Assembly (NCBI GenBank): GCA_025677815.1
Contig: JAIXMP010000011.1
Span: forward strand, 930,001 to 994,000
Direction: 5' to 3'
Source: Phascolomyces articulosus
Lineage: Eukaryota > Mucoromycota > Mucoromycetes > Mucorales > Lichtheimiaceae
Length of the DNA: 64,000 nucleotides
The notes beneath the pieces are model-generated. The model worked only from the letters and a program-made list of their open reading frames with translations, searched no databases and was not told where the DNA came from. Below are positions 46,687-60,439 of the stretch, piece by piece (position 1 is the stretch's first letter; each line of letters opens with the position of its first letter). Position numbers and translations under genes: made by a program.

Positions 46687-48402
46687 ATGAATGACCATTT
46701 CCTTGGTACTGAATTACTTTCTGACGACTTTGATCAACTGAATCTAAGTCAGTTATCTAAAAGTTCCCCTTCTGCTTTTCAAGTGAAACGGTCGCGCAGC
46801 AGCAAGCATCAACGATCTGCTCTGGGTCGTAATAATAGTAATACGAATACGAACAATCTTATCAATGCCAATAATGCCAATAATACCAATAATAATATCA
46901 ATAGTAACAATAAACGTAAGAATGCCTTTTTCTTTTCTTTATATTCAATATAAAGGATCATGCTCTTGTTGATGATATAACAACAACCTCAACAACGATA
47001 TATGTATGTAGCATCCAATCTTTCACACGTCCCATGCAAGTTTTTTAAACAAGGTACTTGTACAGCAGGAGCCAATTGTGTATTTTCTCATAGCCAAGAC
47101 TTGACATCCGAGTCTGCTGTATGCAAGTACTTTTTAAAAGGCAATTGTAAATTTGGCGCCAAATGTGCTCTACTTCATACTTTATCACCTGTAGATAACA
47201 CAGGTCGAAGTAAATTACTTCAACATGGTACCATTGCTATGGCAACAGCAGCGACAAGACGTAAAATTCAAGCAAGTATGAGTAGTACAACAACTTCTTC
47301 ATCCACCACAGCAGCTATCCCCATCATGACGACAACAGCAACGAATTCAAATAATAATTACTTGTTGGTTGCATCCCCGCCTGACCCAAGACCACATCTC
47401 AATCTCGCACGTGATGAATTGTTAACTCGAAACAATAATAACAGTGAACTTTCAGCAGCCATTCGAACTTATAATCATAATACTACCATGTTAGCTTCTG
47501 CTTCAGCACCTAATGCAGACCCATCTCCTTTGCATAACTTTGAAAAGAAATACTTGTTATCACCACCCAATAACAACAACAATTATAGCAACAACTATAC
47601 ACCTTCTCAAAGTAGTTTATTGAACCCACAGCCGCCTTTCCATCGACGTACATTTTCTCAACATTATAATAGTGATGAAGAAGAAAATCATGGAGGAGGA
47701 ACAAATGTAACAAGAGGTGGAATGGGTATTAGTATTGGAGGAGGGGGAAATCGTGGTCATCATCATTATTCACCTTATACAAATGGAAGAACAGGAGAAG
47801 ATGTCCTATTACCATCGTCTTTGAATGACCTGCTGACACCGGAAGAATTGAACCGATCGAGGGATCGGATGTTGTATCACCCGTCGTCGTCTTCGTCGTA
47901 TCACAATAAGTCACCTTTGGGATTATCTCCCTTTGATATGCCACCGGCACCTCCACCTTCCATGCAATCATCTTCATGGCATGTCCCATTTTTACATCGA
48001 GCATCGTCCTCATTTACCACCACACCTCCTGTGGATGAAGAACAACAACATATGTTATCATCCTCCCCCTCGGGAAGTAAAGCGATTAATATTCCCGGAG
48101 ATAATAGCCATCATCGTATGACAAGTGCAGCATTACTTCAACGAGGAGAGGGAGGAACAGGTATAGGAGGTGTTCTAGGAGGTGCTTCTCCTTCAGATGA
48201 AGATGAAGATCCATTTTCACCTTTTGGTAATACCATGGATGATGATACCCAATTGATTTTTATGCAAGATGAAGTGATCAATAACCATCATCAAGAAAAA
48301 CCTACAACAACAAACACTTCTCAATCCCATCATTTTCAACGCATGCTTTCAACACCAGTCGCTTTCCCATCTTTGGTTCATAATAGTGTACCTCGATCAT
48401 AA
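46687..48402 (+). CDS. CCCH zinc-finger protein (two tandem fingers)
   Basis: Seen: exons 46687-46915 and 47012-48402 give 539 aa. A Ser/Asn-rich leader is followed by two C-X7-C-X5-C-X3-H fingers, CKFFKQGTCTAGANCVFSH and CKYFLKGNCKFGAKCALLH, at about residues 85-130. A long disordered tail with N-, S/T-, G- and H-rich stretches ends VPRS. Known: fungal proteins of this layout (fission yeast Cps3/Lee1-like) bind RNA or act as post-transcriptional regulators. The spacing is not that of the C-X8 tristetraprolin class. Inferred: an RNA-binding regulator, targets unknown. Its A/T-rich splice sites are ordinary, and no sign of damage was seen. Confidence 0.87.
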
Positions 48403-51138
48403 AAAAAAAAGATACAGTCCCCAATCTATATATAATTAACCAACTAACCAACCAACCAAAAAAAAAAACCTGTATAATTATCCATAAAATACATGGCAAG
48501 TTCCAAACCCACAAAAAAGAAACATAACAAAAATGAATTGTATGTATTTTTCGTTCCTACACACCCAAAAACCAACAACCACCCATTTATATATCCAAAC
48601 TTTTTTCATTTGTCCAAAAGAAAAGGAAAAAAAATTCCCAAAATTCTATTATATACAATAATATATTCACACCATCTCAAAATACACACACACATTCTTA
48701 TATAGTATATCTTCTCTTTTTTTAAAAAAAAATCCATCATTTTCATATATTTATATATATCTTTATACATCATTATATAAAAGAAAAATCTTTATTATAA
48801 TTATTTTCAATATAATAGGGCTTTTTATAAATGATGGCGAGTATTTATTTAATTAATAAGCCCAAATGATCAAAAAAGCAGGATCGGGAACTACCATCAT
48901 CATCATTCAAGATCATTTTTTTAACCATCAAATGGGAAAATAAAAGCCTAAAAAAATAGGTGTTACAAGTGAACGCAATGGCCATCAAGAAAGAAAAAAA
49001 AATGACCTGACCGTGCGATTTTTTAAACAATAATTTTTATCCAAAACACTTTTTTTAAAAAAGGTAAGTTGACATAGTCACGTAAAAGAGTCATTTGTTT
49101 ATCCAGTGGATCGATCTTTTGATAGATAGGATGATTATCCTTTTTTTTTATGTCTTCTCCTTTTTCTCTTTTTTATAGTTTCTATTGAATTACTCATGTA
49201 GAGACCATACAAATTTATATATATATACTTAGTTATACATTAATATTTATTTAGTATACAAGCAACTAATAATATAAAGTGCTCCGCTATATATATAAAC
49301 CATAAACTTGATCATCGTTTGGGTTGCCACAGAAACAAGCAACGAGTCAGCTGTCATCATTTACACCATGTATATTACAATTTATATGTAATACTAAATT
49401 ATTTTCTGGGTAATCCGACAGTGGCACTCGATAATTATTATCCATCTTACATGTTGTTTATCTTGCCCCTACATTTTCACTTGCTTATTTGAAGGGGGAT
49501 AACATAAACTTTTTTTTTAGCTATAAACAACAAAAACGAATTTTCCTGTTATTTGTTGTTGCTGTAATAAGATGTTTTTGTTATGAATTCATAGTACGTC
49601 AAGTTGTTATGAAGGATGAGAAAGGACTTGAAATGGTGGCTCTTTTTTTTGTGAAAAAATAAGGGTCATGAGACTGCTTATTGTTATTGTTGTCCTGGGT
49701 AACCTCCATTTAAATTTTATCTTTGCATTGATATAGAATTCTATTCTTGTTTACCTGTAACAACAAGGTATAAAAAAGGGCTTAGCTGATCAAATTAGCC
49801 AAGTTCAAGTGAGGCATTCTATTTATAATGAGAATACTTTATTACATTGCAATGTATACACAATGAATTTATCTGCTAAAGCTTTCTCATGTCATTGAAT
49901 GATGGTAACTCGATCAAAAAACATTATCATCAAGATGGATTCTTGATTGATTTGGATCAATGTTTATAAATAAATCTTAAAAGGAACAAACCGAAAGCGT
50001 CTATTAAGAAAAAATATCAAAATATTTATGATTTTATAGCTTATAAGAAGGCGATAACTTAATAAACCATGTGATGATGATATTTAGGTAAATAGGAGGA
50101 GTATTCTATTTGGTGCCGCACGTCCCAGAAACCAACTTTTTTTTTTACTTTTTCTGTTCTTGGTCGTTATAGGTTGCTTCATTGGGCGTTTTTTGCTGAA
50201 ACCTATTAAGTTTAAAGAAGAACATCATTTTGCTTGTCATCTTTTTTTTTTTTTTACTATCAATTGGAGTTGTTTTTTTTTATTTGATGCGACAATTTTC
50301 TCTTTCTCTCTCGCGTTAAACATACATTAGTCTTTTGATGACACATATATTCATAATAATAAATATAAAAACTGAAATTCATTTTTGTTTACCATTCTAC
50401 AAATATATATAATGAAACTTTTTTAAGATTTGATTTGTTATGGTGCCGGTATTATTATTGATGGATCCTAAAATATAGATGAGATTACCTAAAAGAAGTT
50501 TGTTATGCATCATGCATAATATATTTTTTTTATTATTTATACATATACGAACATATTTCTTTACTTCTACTAGACCTATTTTATTGCATATAGCTATACC
50601 ATTTTTTTCAAAAAAAAAAAAAACCAACCAACCAACCAATCATGGATACTTCTTGGACAAGAATCGTTTATTAATAGACTAATAAAAATGAAAGAGATTG
50701 AGTTGAAATATTCCATTTGAATGTAACGTTGTGTACATTGTGTGTTACCATATAATAACGATCATGCTAACATACCCAAAAAGAGACAAATAGTATACTT
50801 TTGTAGAATAATATATAAACTTTAATACGTAATAATTATTAAAAGACTAAAAGATTAAAAACGGTATATTTTTTTAAAAGGGAAGAATAAAATGCTTGCT
50901 ATGTCTAAAATCATAAAATTATCGTGTTTTTGTTTGATTTTTTGTTCCAAAGACCATTGAAACCAGCAATGTAAGATTGGATGGTTAGAATTATGGGAAA
51001 GGGGAGGGGAGGAGATAAGGGTGTAGTGTATATAAAATATTTACAAAAAAACAAGAATGAAATGCAAAATATGATGGTGATAATGGGTTGATGATGAGAA
51101 AAAGAAATATATCAGGGTTTCCCTTGACTATGTTAATT
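48403..51138. other. 2.7-kb intergenic region, no gene
   Basis: Convergent 3' regions of the CCCH gene (+) and the polytopic membrane protein gene (-). It is AT-rich throughout, with A- and T-runs and a short (ccaa)n tract near 48440. Short ORFs do not resemble proteins. Confidence 0.55.
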
Positions 51139-53023
51139 TTAAAACATACGGAATTCATTATTGCTCCATTCAGGACGATAAGAAAGTCGAGTCGAACCAA
51201 AAGTATTGGTTGGATCCACCATGGATTCACGATCCATGGCTGTTCGTTTAAAAGGTCGATGATTTCCAAAATCATGCACCATGGAAGGAGCTGATGTTGT
51301 ATTACGCATATTCGATGAAGAGGAACGGAAGTCATACGAAGGAGAGGATGAATCTGGTAAAAGATCAGGGTCAACAGACACGACAGCTGACATGGGACAA
51401 TAATCATTCGATGATGTAAGTGGGTGTGAAAGTGGCTGCATAGAAGAGGGACGTCGATGATCGATTTCTTGAACAATGATACTGTTACGTGTGCTACTGT
51501 GATGACCATCAAAAGGGGTAGCAAGAGAATCGGGTATTTTGAGTGATACGTTTAAATATTCATCGTTGTTATTACTGTTAGGGGGAGGCCCTCGTTTATC
51601 ATCTGTTGGAGGTCGAATGGCGACACCACAGTGTTCACAAAATGCTTGGTTTTCTAATCGTGTATAATCGATACGTAAAGCTTCCACAAGTAATGTGGAT
51701 TCAATCAATGAAAAATAAACAGTAAATGCCTATATGATTGAACAAAAAGGAATAAGTAAAACCAAAACAAGTGTATCTGAAACATTATAATAATAAGCAG
51801 TGAATAATGACTTACATCTGATCGATTACCAAGAAACGTAGTAACTTTAAGTAAATTCATTGTCAAGTTGACGATAAATGTCAAAATAAGACACCATAAC
51901 GATTTGCGAGCAATATGTTCAATCACTCGATTTTGACGGCTCATAACTTTTTTTGATGTTCGAATATGTAAATATAATCTAGTATTTCATAAAGTTAGTC
52001 TATTTTTTTGCTTCTCATTTTCTTTTTTTCTTCTAAACCATTCGTTTTACCTTCTAACAAACATGCCACTCAAAAACAGATTGGCTAAAACGTCACTAAT
52101 AAAACTTAGGATACTCACACCATTTCCCCTAAATAAAAAAAATATGGAATAAAAAAGTTTTTAATATTCTCTTCCCGCCCTTTTCAAAAAAAGGGGGAGT
52201 GGGAGGAGAAGGGGAAATGTTTCATACATGTATCCTCTGTATTTTTTAGATCAATTTTATGACTTACCATTCTGCCCAGCATGTTCCACCTTGTATGACA
52301 GGTTGTTTCATTAATCGATTTTGCAAGGGAACATAAGCCAATTCAAAAGGCCAAACTGAAAAACGGAGTAATATTAGCAAAAGACCAACAATCTTGATCC
52401 ATCGTGAATGGAAATCAGGTTCAAGAATGATGAGTCTCATGAACATGACAGCGTAAAATAACAAATAGTCTAAATAAAAAAGGAAACGTGCGTTTTGTAA
52501 GTTAAAGTTATTTTCGACGGTATATTCCAAAAGAAATAAAAGAAAGAAAACAAAGATATTTACTAAGGTGCCATAATCTATTATTAGATAAATGTACATA
52601 TTGGAGAAAAAGTGAAAAAAAAAAACTTTATAATTAGTATCCTGCAGTAGTAGTTAGTCATAGTAGTAATAAAGTGACTTACGAGACGAGTAAAGGAAAA
52701 TAAGCACACGTTGAAATTTCAAACAATGGAATGATACCATAAAGGAATTTATGAACCACAAAGACGGCAACCTGTGCCATATTGACTATATGACTATATA
52801 TATTATAAATAATCCATTGGAATAAGCTATTGATTGATTGATTGATTCACTCGTCGTTTTATATATCATTCTTATGTTGCGTTGCTCACATTCTTCCTCG
52901 AGTACGTCGATATTGTCGATAACAAACGATGAAATTCCTTATACCAACAAGAATGGCTATCCAATAACCAATCATATTGATACGGTCAACGACTCTTTCG
53001 CCATATGCTGAAAGTTGTATCAT
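51139..53023 (-). CDS. Polytopic membrane protein with 7-8 TM segments, family unknown
   Basis: Seen: a multi-exon minus-strand gene. I start it at the ATG 53021-53023 (MIQLSAYGERVV), because this exon splices in phase into the next, whose own ATG lies at 52780. Hydrophobic segments in order: NMIGYWIAILVGIRNF; VAVFVVHKFLYGIIPLF; GTLVNIFVFFLLFLLEY; FYLDYLLFYAVMFMRLI; IKIVGLLLILLRFSVW; ILSFISDVLANLFLSGMF; SLWCLILTFIVNLTMNLL; and AFTVYFSLIESTLLVEAL. A hydrophilic tail of about 150 residues follows, carrying a CEHCG pair and Ser/Pro-rich sequence. One internal splice junction (near 52620-52680) could not be fixed. Inferred: a receptor- or transporter-like plasma or organelle membrane protein; GPCR identity is unproven. 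No family was recognised. Confidence 0.7.
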
Positions 53024-53876
53024 TATCTCTTGATTTTTTCTTCAATTAAAGATAATAAAAAAGACATTCGTTTAAAAAGCTATATATATTTACAAGAGGT
53101 ACGGTTTTTTTTTTTTTTTTTTGAAAGAAAAAAAAAGGGCGTTGAATATTTGAAAGGGTATAAACAAAAAGTATGGATAAATAAAAGACGAAAAAAGAAG
53201 CAAGAAATGAAAAAAAAAAAAAAAAACAGTTTAAACTTTTTTTTTCTGTGCGGTTTTTAAGTCTGAGAAAGAAAAAAAAACATTTCGTTTCAATTAAAGT
53301 GTATGTTTGATAGGCGTTGATATGCGATGGTGTGTTCACACGAATTATGTATGTATGGTTTGGCTAAATAGTTACCCAGCGAAAACAACAAAACAACAAC
53401 AACAAAAAAATCATCCAAAAATATACTATTATCTCACGATCCGGGTCAATTTCTACATAAAAAGAGTGTGTGTTTTTTTTCAGTGCGTTTCCCAAGTCTA
53501 AGGATTATCCTCTTTCTTGCCTGTCTATTTACAAAAGAGCGGACATGAATCCTTATAAATATAAAAAATATTCCCTGCTAATCCCATTAATTTGTTACAC
53601 TAATTTGGATTTGAATAAGAAAATAAGAACAAGCAACCTAATAAAGATAGTCAAAAAAAACTTTTTTTTTCGAGTTTTAAAAATGATGTGCATCCTTTTT
53701 TTTAACTGGATGAATATCACAGTACATTCATGATATGCAGTGTAAATAAAGAGTGATTGCATGATTGTTGTTTGCTTAAATCAACAGACTCTACCACTTA
53801 TCCTCAGTGTTGTTAAAAAAAAGGGAGTTGACGGATTGTACGAGGGAATGGATGACTCTCTGGAAAGCTGCGGGTT

Positions 53877-53907
<31 letters not shown>

Positions 53908-55340
53908 GATAACCTTTTTGGTAAGGATCCAGATGTTCCCCAATTAAATAAATGTGGGGGAATAAGAGAATCAATCGATGGGAGCTTGAAAATCATACCC
54001 TTTGCATTGGTCTGGATGGTTTCCAAGCATATTATTGGGTAAGTTTCAATTATTGTTATGTGCTTCTATCTACTTCTATTCAGTCAAATAAAGCTGTGCT
54101 TATTAATAAGTGATTACATATCAGGAGTAAACTATCAGAAATAGCTTTACCCTTAGCAGTATTGTCAGTTAATATTAGCAACTGACATACATATAGTTAG
54201 CTACTAGGTAATACTTATTGATTAGCTTTTGTGTATAAGAATGGATAAAATTTAATTGAATAGTGTTTATTTTGTTTGTTACCATATATGAAAATGATTC
54301 AGTTTGAAACGATATGGGAATAAGAAGAAAAAGAAACTGTAAAACCTTCTTTTTATATAATCATTCGTTTTTTTGATAGGTATTCTATGGTTGAAGCTAC
54401 GAATGAACCACTAGCTACTAAATAGATAATCTTTTTGTTCCTTTCTTCATCAATACTTTTATGGACGACACGTTTTATTTATTATGGGTTGCTGATTGAT
54501 ATCAACTGCTACATGATGGAACCATAATAGTTCATATCGTATATATAACCAATAATATCAACTACCTTTCATATGTTTTCAGTATACCCAAAAGTAATAT
54601 GTTAGTTTTTTTTTTTTTTTTCATCAATGAATTATGTACTGGTGCTAGCTAATATTTAAAATCGAACTTATTCTTGTTTACTATGCATAGAATCATATCC
54701 TATGATATACAGATAGAACCTGATAAAAGAAAATCATTGTTTAATACAGCTACTACTTGATAAGTGAGAAAAAGACACCATCAACTAAAATTAGAAGGAA
54801 ACAGATAATTATAAAACTAGTCTTTGCTATTTTCACTGTAGCAGAAACTGTTTTATAAGTAGCAATCTTCCCGAGTACATACCATTAAATCTGGACTGAT
54901 GAAATGAAATGTAATTACTGGGTATTTTTTTTTTGGCAGAAAACAGTAGAGAGAATAACTGGGGTCATGTATTGAATTTACCCAATTTATAACATACAAA
55001 AACACATCTACTACTTACGAATAGTAACTAAATATATGTATTGTGGTAATATAACGAAGCCTAAAGTTAAGAGCACTTAAAAATTGTACCTCGATCATTT
55101 GGGTATACAAAGAGCAAGTGAAAATGATTTTATTTCTACTTATTTTGCAACAGGCGCAGCAATAGCAGTGGAAGAGGTAACTCAGCAAAAAAAAAAAATC
55201 TTGCCATTGACCAAAAAAAGTAAGCAATTGTTCAACGCCATGTATTACCAAACACTTCAATTGTTATTTAATTAAATAATGTTCCTTCGATCGCTTTTCA
55301 TCATATTTCTTTTTTTTTTTTATTTACAATATATAAAAAT
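53024..55340. other. Intergenic DNA with coding-like scraps
   Basis: Mostly AT-rich. A 24-base A run occurs at about 53883-53906. An ATG-less open frame at about 55087-55275 reads mixed, protein-like residues (FISTYFATGAAIAVEEV) and may be a gene relic; no family is recognised. The 53761-54042 frame spans the A-run and is probably not real. Confidence 0.45.
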
Positions 55341-57612
55341 ATGGGTGTGTCAAATCTACAAGAACAACAAAAGCAACAACTTTCAAAATATAAAGTCGTT
55401 ATTGCTTATAATTTCGGCACAACCTATTCAGGAGCTGCGTATGCTTTTACAAATCCATCAGCAGTAACCGAAGTATTTGATATCAAAAATTGGGAAAAAC
55501 ATAAAGAGGCGCCACCACCACCACCACCACCACCACCACCACCTTCAATTCTCAAACGAACAATAAACAGGGTTTTTCAATTTTCAGGAACAACATGGGA
55601 TCATTTATTTCCTCAAAGCACCGAAAATTTGAATGTAAATGATACTACTGATCATGAACCTCATAAACCTTCCAATTTCTATCCAGAAGTACCAACACTA
55701 TCATTCTATCCACGCCTGAATCAAAAGCAACAAAAAAGCAATCTATCCCAACGGCTGACATTATCTGAATGGGGATATGACGCAAAAATGGCCATGTTGA
55801 AACCAAACGCTGGCAAGGACAAAGTAATTCTTTCACAGTTTAAGCTTCATCTGGATGAATCTTTAAATCGTCCACCTCTTGAAAATGGATTGTAAGTTGT
55901 TTATCATGAATAAACACCCATACATAAAAATCCACACATATTAAGTGATTTGAGTAATAATATATTAAATATAGGACACCACTTCAAGCCATAACAGATT
56001 ATTTAGCTGCTTTGCATCAACATACATTGCAAGAACTATCGCACGGATTTGCCAAAAATTATCATCCAGATACATTTCGTTATTGTCTTTTGGTCCCTGC
56101 AGTATTGTCAGACAAAGCTAAAAGTTTGATGCGACAAGCTGCCATCCAAGCAGGTCTCATATTACCTTATGATCCGGCTGATCGGCTTATTCTTGTTTTA
56201 GAACCTGAAGCAGCTGCACTCTATTGTGAAGAAACAATGGCAGATCAAGTACAATTGGATGATAAAAACCGTATTATGATCTGTGATGCAGGAGGTGGTA
56301 CTGTTGATTTGATTGTTTTTCAAGTGAACCATATAAAAAATTCAGAAAACAGTGGTCTACCGAATGCAAGAAGTAAACGAAAATTAAAAGAAGTGACAAA
56401 AGGAATGGGCGAAAGTTGTGGCATTGTCTTTTTGGATAATGGTTTTCATAAACTACTCAAAACAAAATTGGGAATACATGTCATGGATAAGGTTACTCCA
56501 CGAGAAATGAATACGATGATGGATTACTTTATTGAAACAATTAAACCTGAATTTGATGAGGCGGATGATTATTATTTGGAATTACCACGTTCAGTAAAGG
56601 TAAAAGATCTACCAGCAGATGTGCGTAAACTTGACTATGACGGATTTTTGGACGATGGCATATTGCAGTTTTCTGGAAAGGAACTAAAAAAAGAAGTATT
56701 TGATCCTGTGGTGAATGAAGTTGTAAGTAACATTAGTGGTGGAATTGGAATGTAAAAAAGAGTGATGATATCTGTACTCCCTAATTCATTCATATTAGCT
56801 ATCACTTATTGAATGCCAATATAACAAATTCCTGATGGTCAATTACACTATCTCTTCCTTGTGGGTGGATTTGGTTCATCCAAGTATTTGTATCAACAAG
56901 TTCAAAATATATTTCAAGATACCAAAGTTCAAATTATATGTCCAGAAGAACGTGCTGCTTTAGCTGTTGTTTGCAGGGCTACCTATTTTGGTGTTTACCC
57001 TCGAACTGTTATATCACGAATATCAAGACGAACATATGGCATCGGTATTCATTGTACTAATTTTGATGAAAAAATTCATATACTCTCTAAGCGAATCATA
57101 CAACCAGATAGGGCTGTTATGTGTGATGATTGTTTTGACTTCTTTATAAAGAAAACGCAAGAAGTCTCAATCAATCATTGTATTCAGCGAAACTATTCTT
57201 TCTGTTATGGAAGTGGAGAACCAAGTATAATTGAGCTTTTCGAAACAGAAAATGACACCATCCCACGTTATATGGATGAACAAGGTGTCCACCGCATTGC
57301 AAAGGTATCTGTGCCTTTACCTAAAATGCCTAATATGGAAAAGCATGAACGTCTTGGGTGTACTGTTAGGTAATGGATATTTCTTTATTTTTGCAGTTGC
57401 TATTGATTGATTAAATTATCTACACAAGATACTAATTCTCTAAATACAACAATCTACTTTGTAGGATGTATTTTGGTAGAACGGAAATTCGAATGGAAGC
57501 TAAATTCCCCACAGGGGAAAAGTATGAGGTTTATGGTGATTTTGATGCTATAAATAACACCGATTCATGGCAGTACATCGGATTCTTTGCCTTTGCCTGT
57601 ATTTACATTTAA
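55341..57612 (+). pseudogene. HSPA12-like Hsp70-family ATPase, apparently broken
   Basis: Seen: exons 55341-55891, 55975-56722, about 56799-57371 and 57464-57612. Hsp70 landmarks: phosphate-1 motif read as YNFGTTYSG (the usual catalytic Asp is Asn), a poly-Pro insert near residue 58, LVLEPEAAAL, phosphate-2 ICDAGGGTVDL, and adenosine motif LVGGFGSSKYL. Break: exon 3 begins in a family-like frame (LSLIECQYNK). The remaining conserved frame starts one base off at about 56825-56830, where a run of three A would need a fourth, and no AG lies between. The last exon runs into repeat DNA and stops at TAA 57610-57612. Known: HSPA12-type proteins are divergent Hsp70 relatives, expanded in some early fungi. 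A base-calling error is the alternative to a true pseudogene. Confidence 0.75.
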
Positions 57613-58129
57613 ATGCATTTAATTGTGTTTAAAGGGTTCAAAGGCAATAAAGGTAACACCCCAGCTTTATTAACATTTAAATGATGATAAGGTACCGTTA
57701 AATACATATAAATGCATTCAAATGTCCCTACTATGTGCTCATATTCCATATACTAGTGTATAGTTTATCATGTTTACATTGTGCAACTTCATGTGGCGTT
57801 TTATTTGCTACTACTTTTATTGTTTACTATTGGTACCATAGCATGTTACCCTTCATTACGATTTTACACTTTTTCAGACAATTATGATATTGCATATCGC
57901 ACTGATAGCTACCAAATTTCATCGTTATTATATATTGCTTTGCTCAAAACTCAATATTTTGCATTCTTCTTTAACCCTTTCTTATTCAAGAAAACGAGAA
58001 AAGTGATAAATGACGAATGTGGGAAACATTTGTCACATGATAAGCATACTTTAAATGCATTTAAATGTTAAGCATTAATACATTTATATGTCTTTAAAAT
58101 TAAATAGAGGTAATAAATGTAAATACAGG
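57596..58129. repeat. Putative 534-bp element with 16-bp terminal inverted repeats
   Basis: Seen: cctgtatttacattta at 57596-57611 is matched by its exact reverse complement at 58114-58129. Between and just beyond them, variants of the palindromic motif catttaaatgcattta recur (near 57605, 57679, 57711, 58051 and 58161). No transposase is encoded. Inferred: a MITE-like or palindromic repeat inserted over the 3' end of the HSPA12-like gene. No clear target duplication was found. Confidence 0.5.
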
Positions 58130-60075
58130 TAAAAAATGTAAATAAAACATCAGTCTAACATTTAAATGCATTTAAAGGTAATACCAAACTTCCGATGTAA
58201 TTTTACTATGGCAATAACGAAACAGCTATTTTGCTCCTCCTTTCTTGTACTCGATTCTTTTATCTTTTTATTACTCTGTGTAAGACACTTCATGACAATA
58301 AAAAAATAAAAACAAGTTTATATTTATTTTGACCATGCAGTAACAATAAACAAGTTGTATTTTATAAACTTACTACAATTAAAATTTATACCTATTAAAA
58401 GTAACAGTACGTATAGTAAAAATGTACAAGCATCTGACTCTTTTATTGAAGTGGGTGCAAGACATAAATTTTTGTACGAGCAATCTAAAGCAGTACAATA
58501 AATAATTCTTTTACCCAAAAATAGATGGGATAAAGTGGACGTTTTCCTTATCTTCGTATATTTTAATAAACAACATTCTGGTCGATAAAGTTTTATCAAA
58601 ACATATAGTTTATAACAGTTTCAACTATGATGCACATCCCCATACTCTATTTTATGTATAAAAAAAAAAAAAAAAGTATGCTGATCGCATGGTATTTTGA
58701 TAAACTTGTTTCCCTGGTTACTAACTGTTTCACAATGAAACACGGACCTTCAGGTTAGGTACCCTTATTTTAGGTTGTTTGTATAAGAGTCAGCTAAAAA
58801 ATATTGAAAATGAACCTGACTATATGGACCACAATGGTAGAAGTTGATTATTTCAAGTAAAATATACTGTACATTGGTGTAATTTGGTTATTTATATGCA
58901 ATAAAAGCAGAAGTACCTTTTTTTTTGCCTACCAAACAGCTATCCCAAAAATAACGATATATAAGTAGCAAAGCTAGCTCATTGCTGCACCACCTTTTGG
59001 CAATCAAATAAGTCAAAATAGCTTTGTGGGTGGTAGCTGGTTTAATTGTTTTTTTTCGTGATAAACTAATTGTTGTTAGTGGTTGATCCTTCTAGCTGCT
59101 TTTTTTTTTTTTCGTGTCAGTAATTCACCACCTTCAAAATTGATAAAAAACATGATTATCAATAAAAGTTGCTAATACTATATTGAATTTGGAATTCGTT
59201 GGCATTACTAGATGTCTATTCTTCTCTACTTTATGTGGTACTCGTTTTAGTGTACTATGTTGCTATTTTTATTATGTTATTAATATAGGGAATCTTATCA
59301 TTAATGAGTTAATGATTTATTAAGAAACAGCAGTAAAAAATAGCATTTTACATTTTTTTCTTTAACCTTTGGTTTTTTGATTAAAACAATAATACCAACC
59401 TATAAAGCAAATTTAATATTCATAAATCCCAAAGTAGAGGCTATCTAATGATGTATATAACATGATATGCTTTATTACAAAAAGAAAAGATAAAAGCATT
59501 TATGTTGGGGCGGGAATTATTGATGTGGGCTTAAAAATAAAAGAGAATGGAACAAATATATTATAACAAGATTGTTGCAGTACATAAAAGCAATACATTC
59601 CTTTCTGTAATTATTATTGATTAATAACTATAAAAAAAATATTAGGGTGATTCTATCATTAGGTTTTTTTTTTTTGCTTATTTGTGCGATTTTTTATGCA
59701 TATCTCTGCAAGTTTTTCATTACTTTGAGAAATACATATTACCTACTTTGAATATTGATTTTGATAAAAATTTGACTTTTTAACGGTGTCTATTAATTAT
59801 TCATGACACTGCTGCCATTTCATTATATCAGATAATAGTAAATATTAAACTGTCAAATAAAACACAATAAATCTTCTTATACTACTAATCTTCTAAAATA
59901 TAAACAAAATAAAAGAAGGCATATAGTTGTACACTATACTCATTCTGGCATTTCAAACTAATTTGACTACTTTATTACCATCCTATGCATCTATACTAAA
60001 ATCAATAACTTTTACAAGAATTATTTATTATGCCATAGTTTTAAACATTTTGAATTTTTATTATGCTACATAGTT

Positions 60076-60108
<33 letters not shown>

Positions 60109-60439
60109 TAAGGATAATAACCAGTAGAATATTTTAGCAGTAAAAGTCGCAAAGAAAGGATCGACCTAATACCATCAAATAATAATAATAAAGGTGTAGC
60201 AAAAAAAAAGACTGAAAAAACAATTAAATGTGCAAGTATATTTTTAGTATTAGTTATTACACTTACTACACTACCATATAGCCTTATATAAAGGCTATGT
60301 TTTTGTAAAAATAAATATTCTTGTGCTCCTGGCTTGGCGTCGCCACCAGATGCAAAAACAGAAACGACAACGACGATTTCGCCAGACGACGCAAAAAAAC
60401 AAAAAGAAACAAATCCTAATGTTCAAATTAGGATTTAAT
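58130..60439. other. 2.3-kb AT-rich intergenic region
   Basis: The first 60 bases hold further ATTTAAAT motifs. A long A-run occurs at about 60077-60105. No gene is supported. The last 100 bases contain a small G+C-rich patch (60330-60390) and a perfect 10-bp stem with a 6-base loop (60411-60436), directly beside the 3' end of the tRNA gene. Confidence 0.55.

Noticed and set aside
53761..54042. A 93-codon ORF spanning a long A-run
   Set aside because: The frame is held open by a poly-Lys stretch from the homopolymer; flanking residues show no family features.
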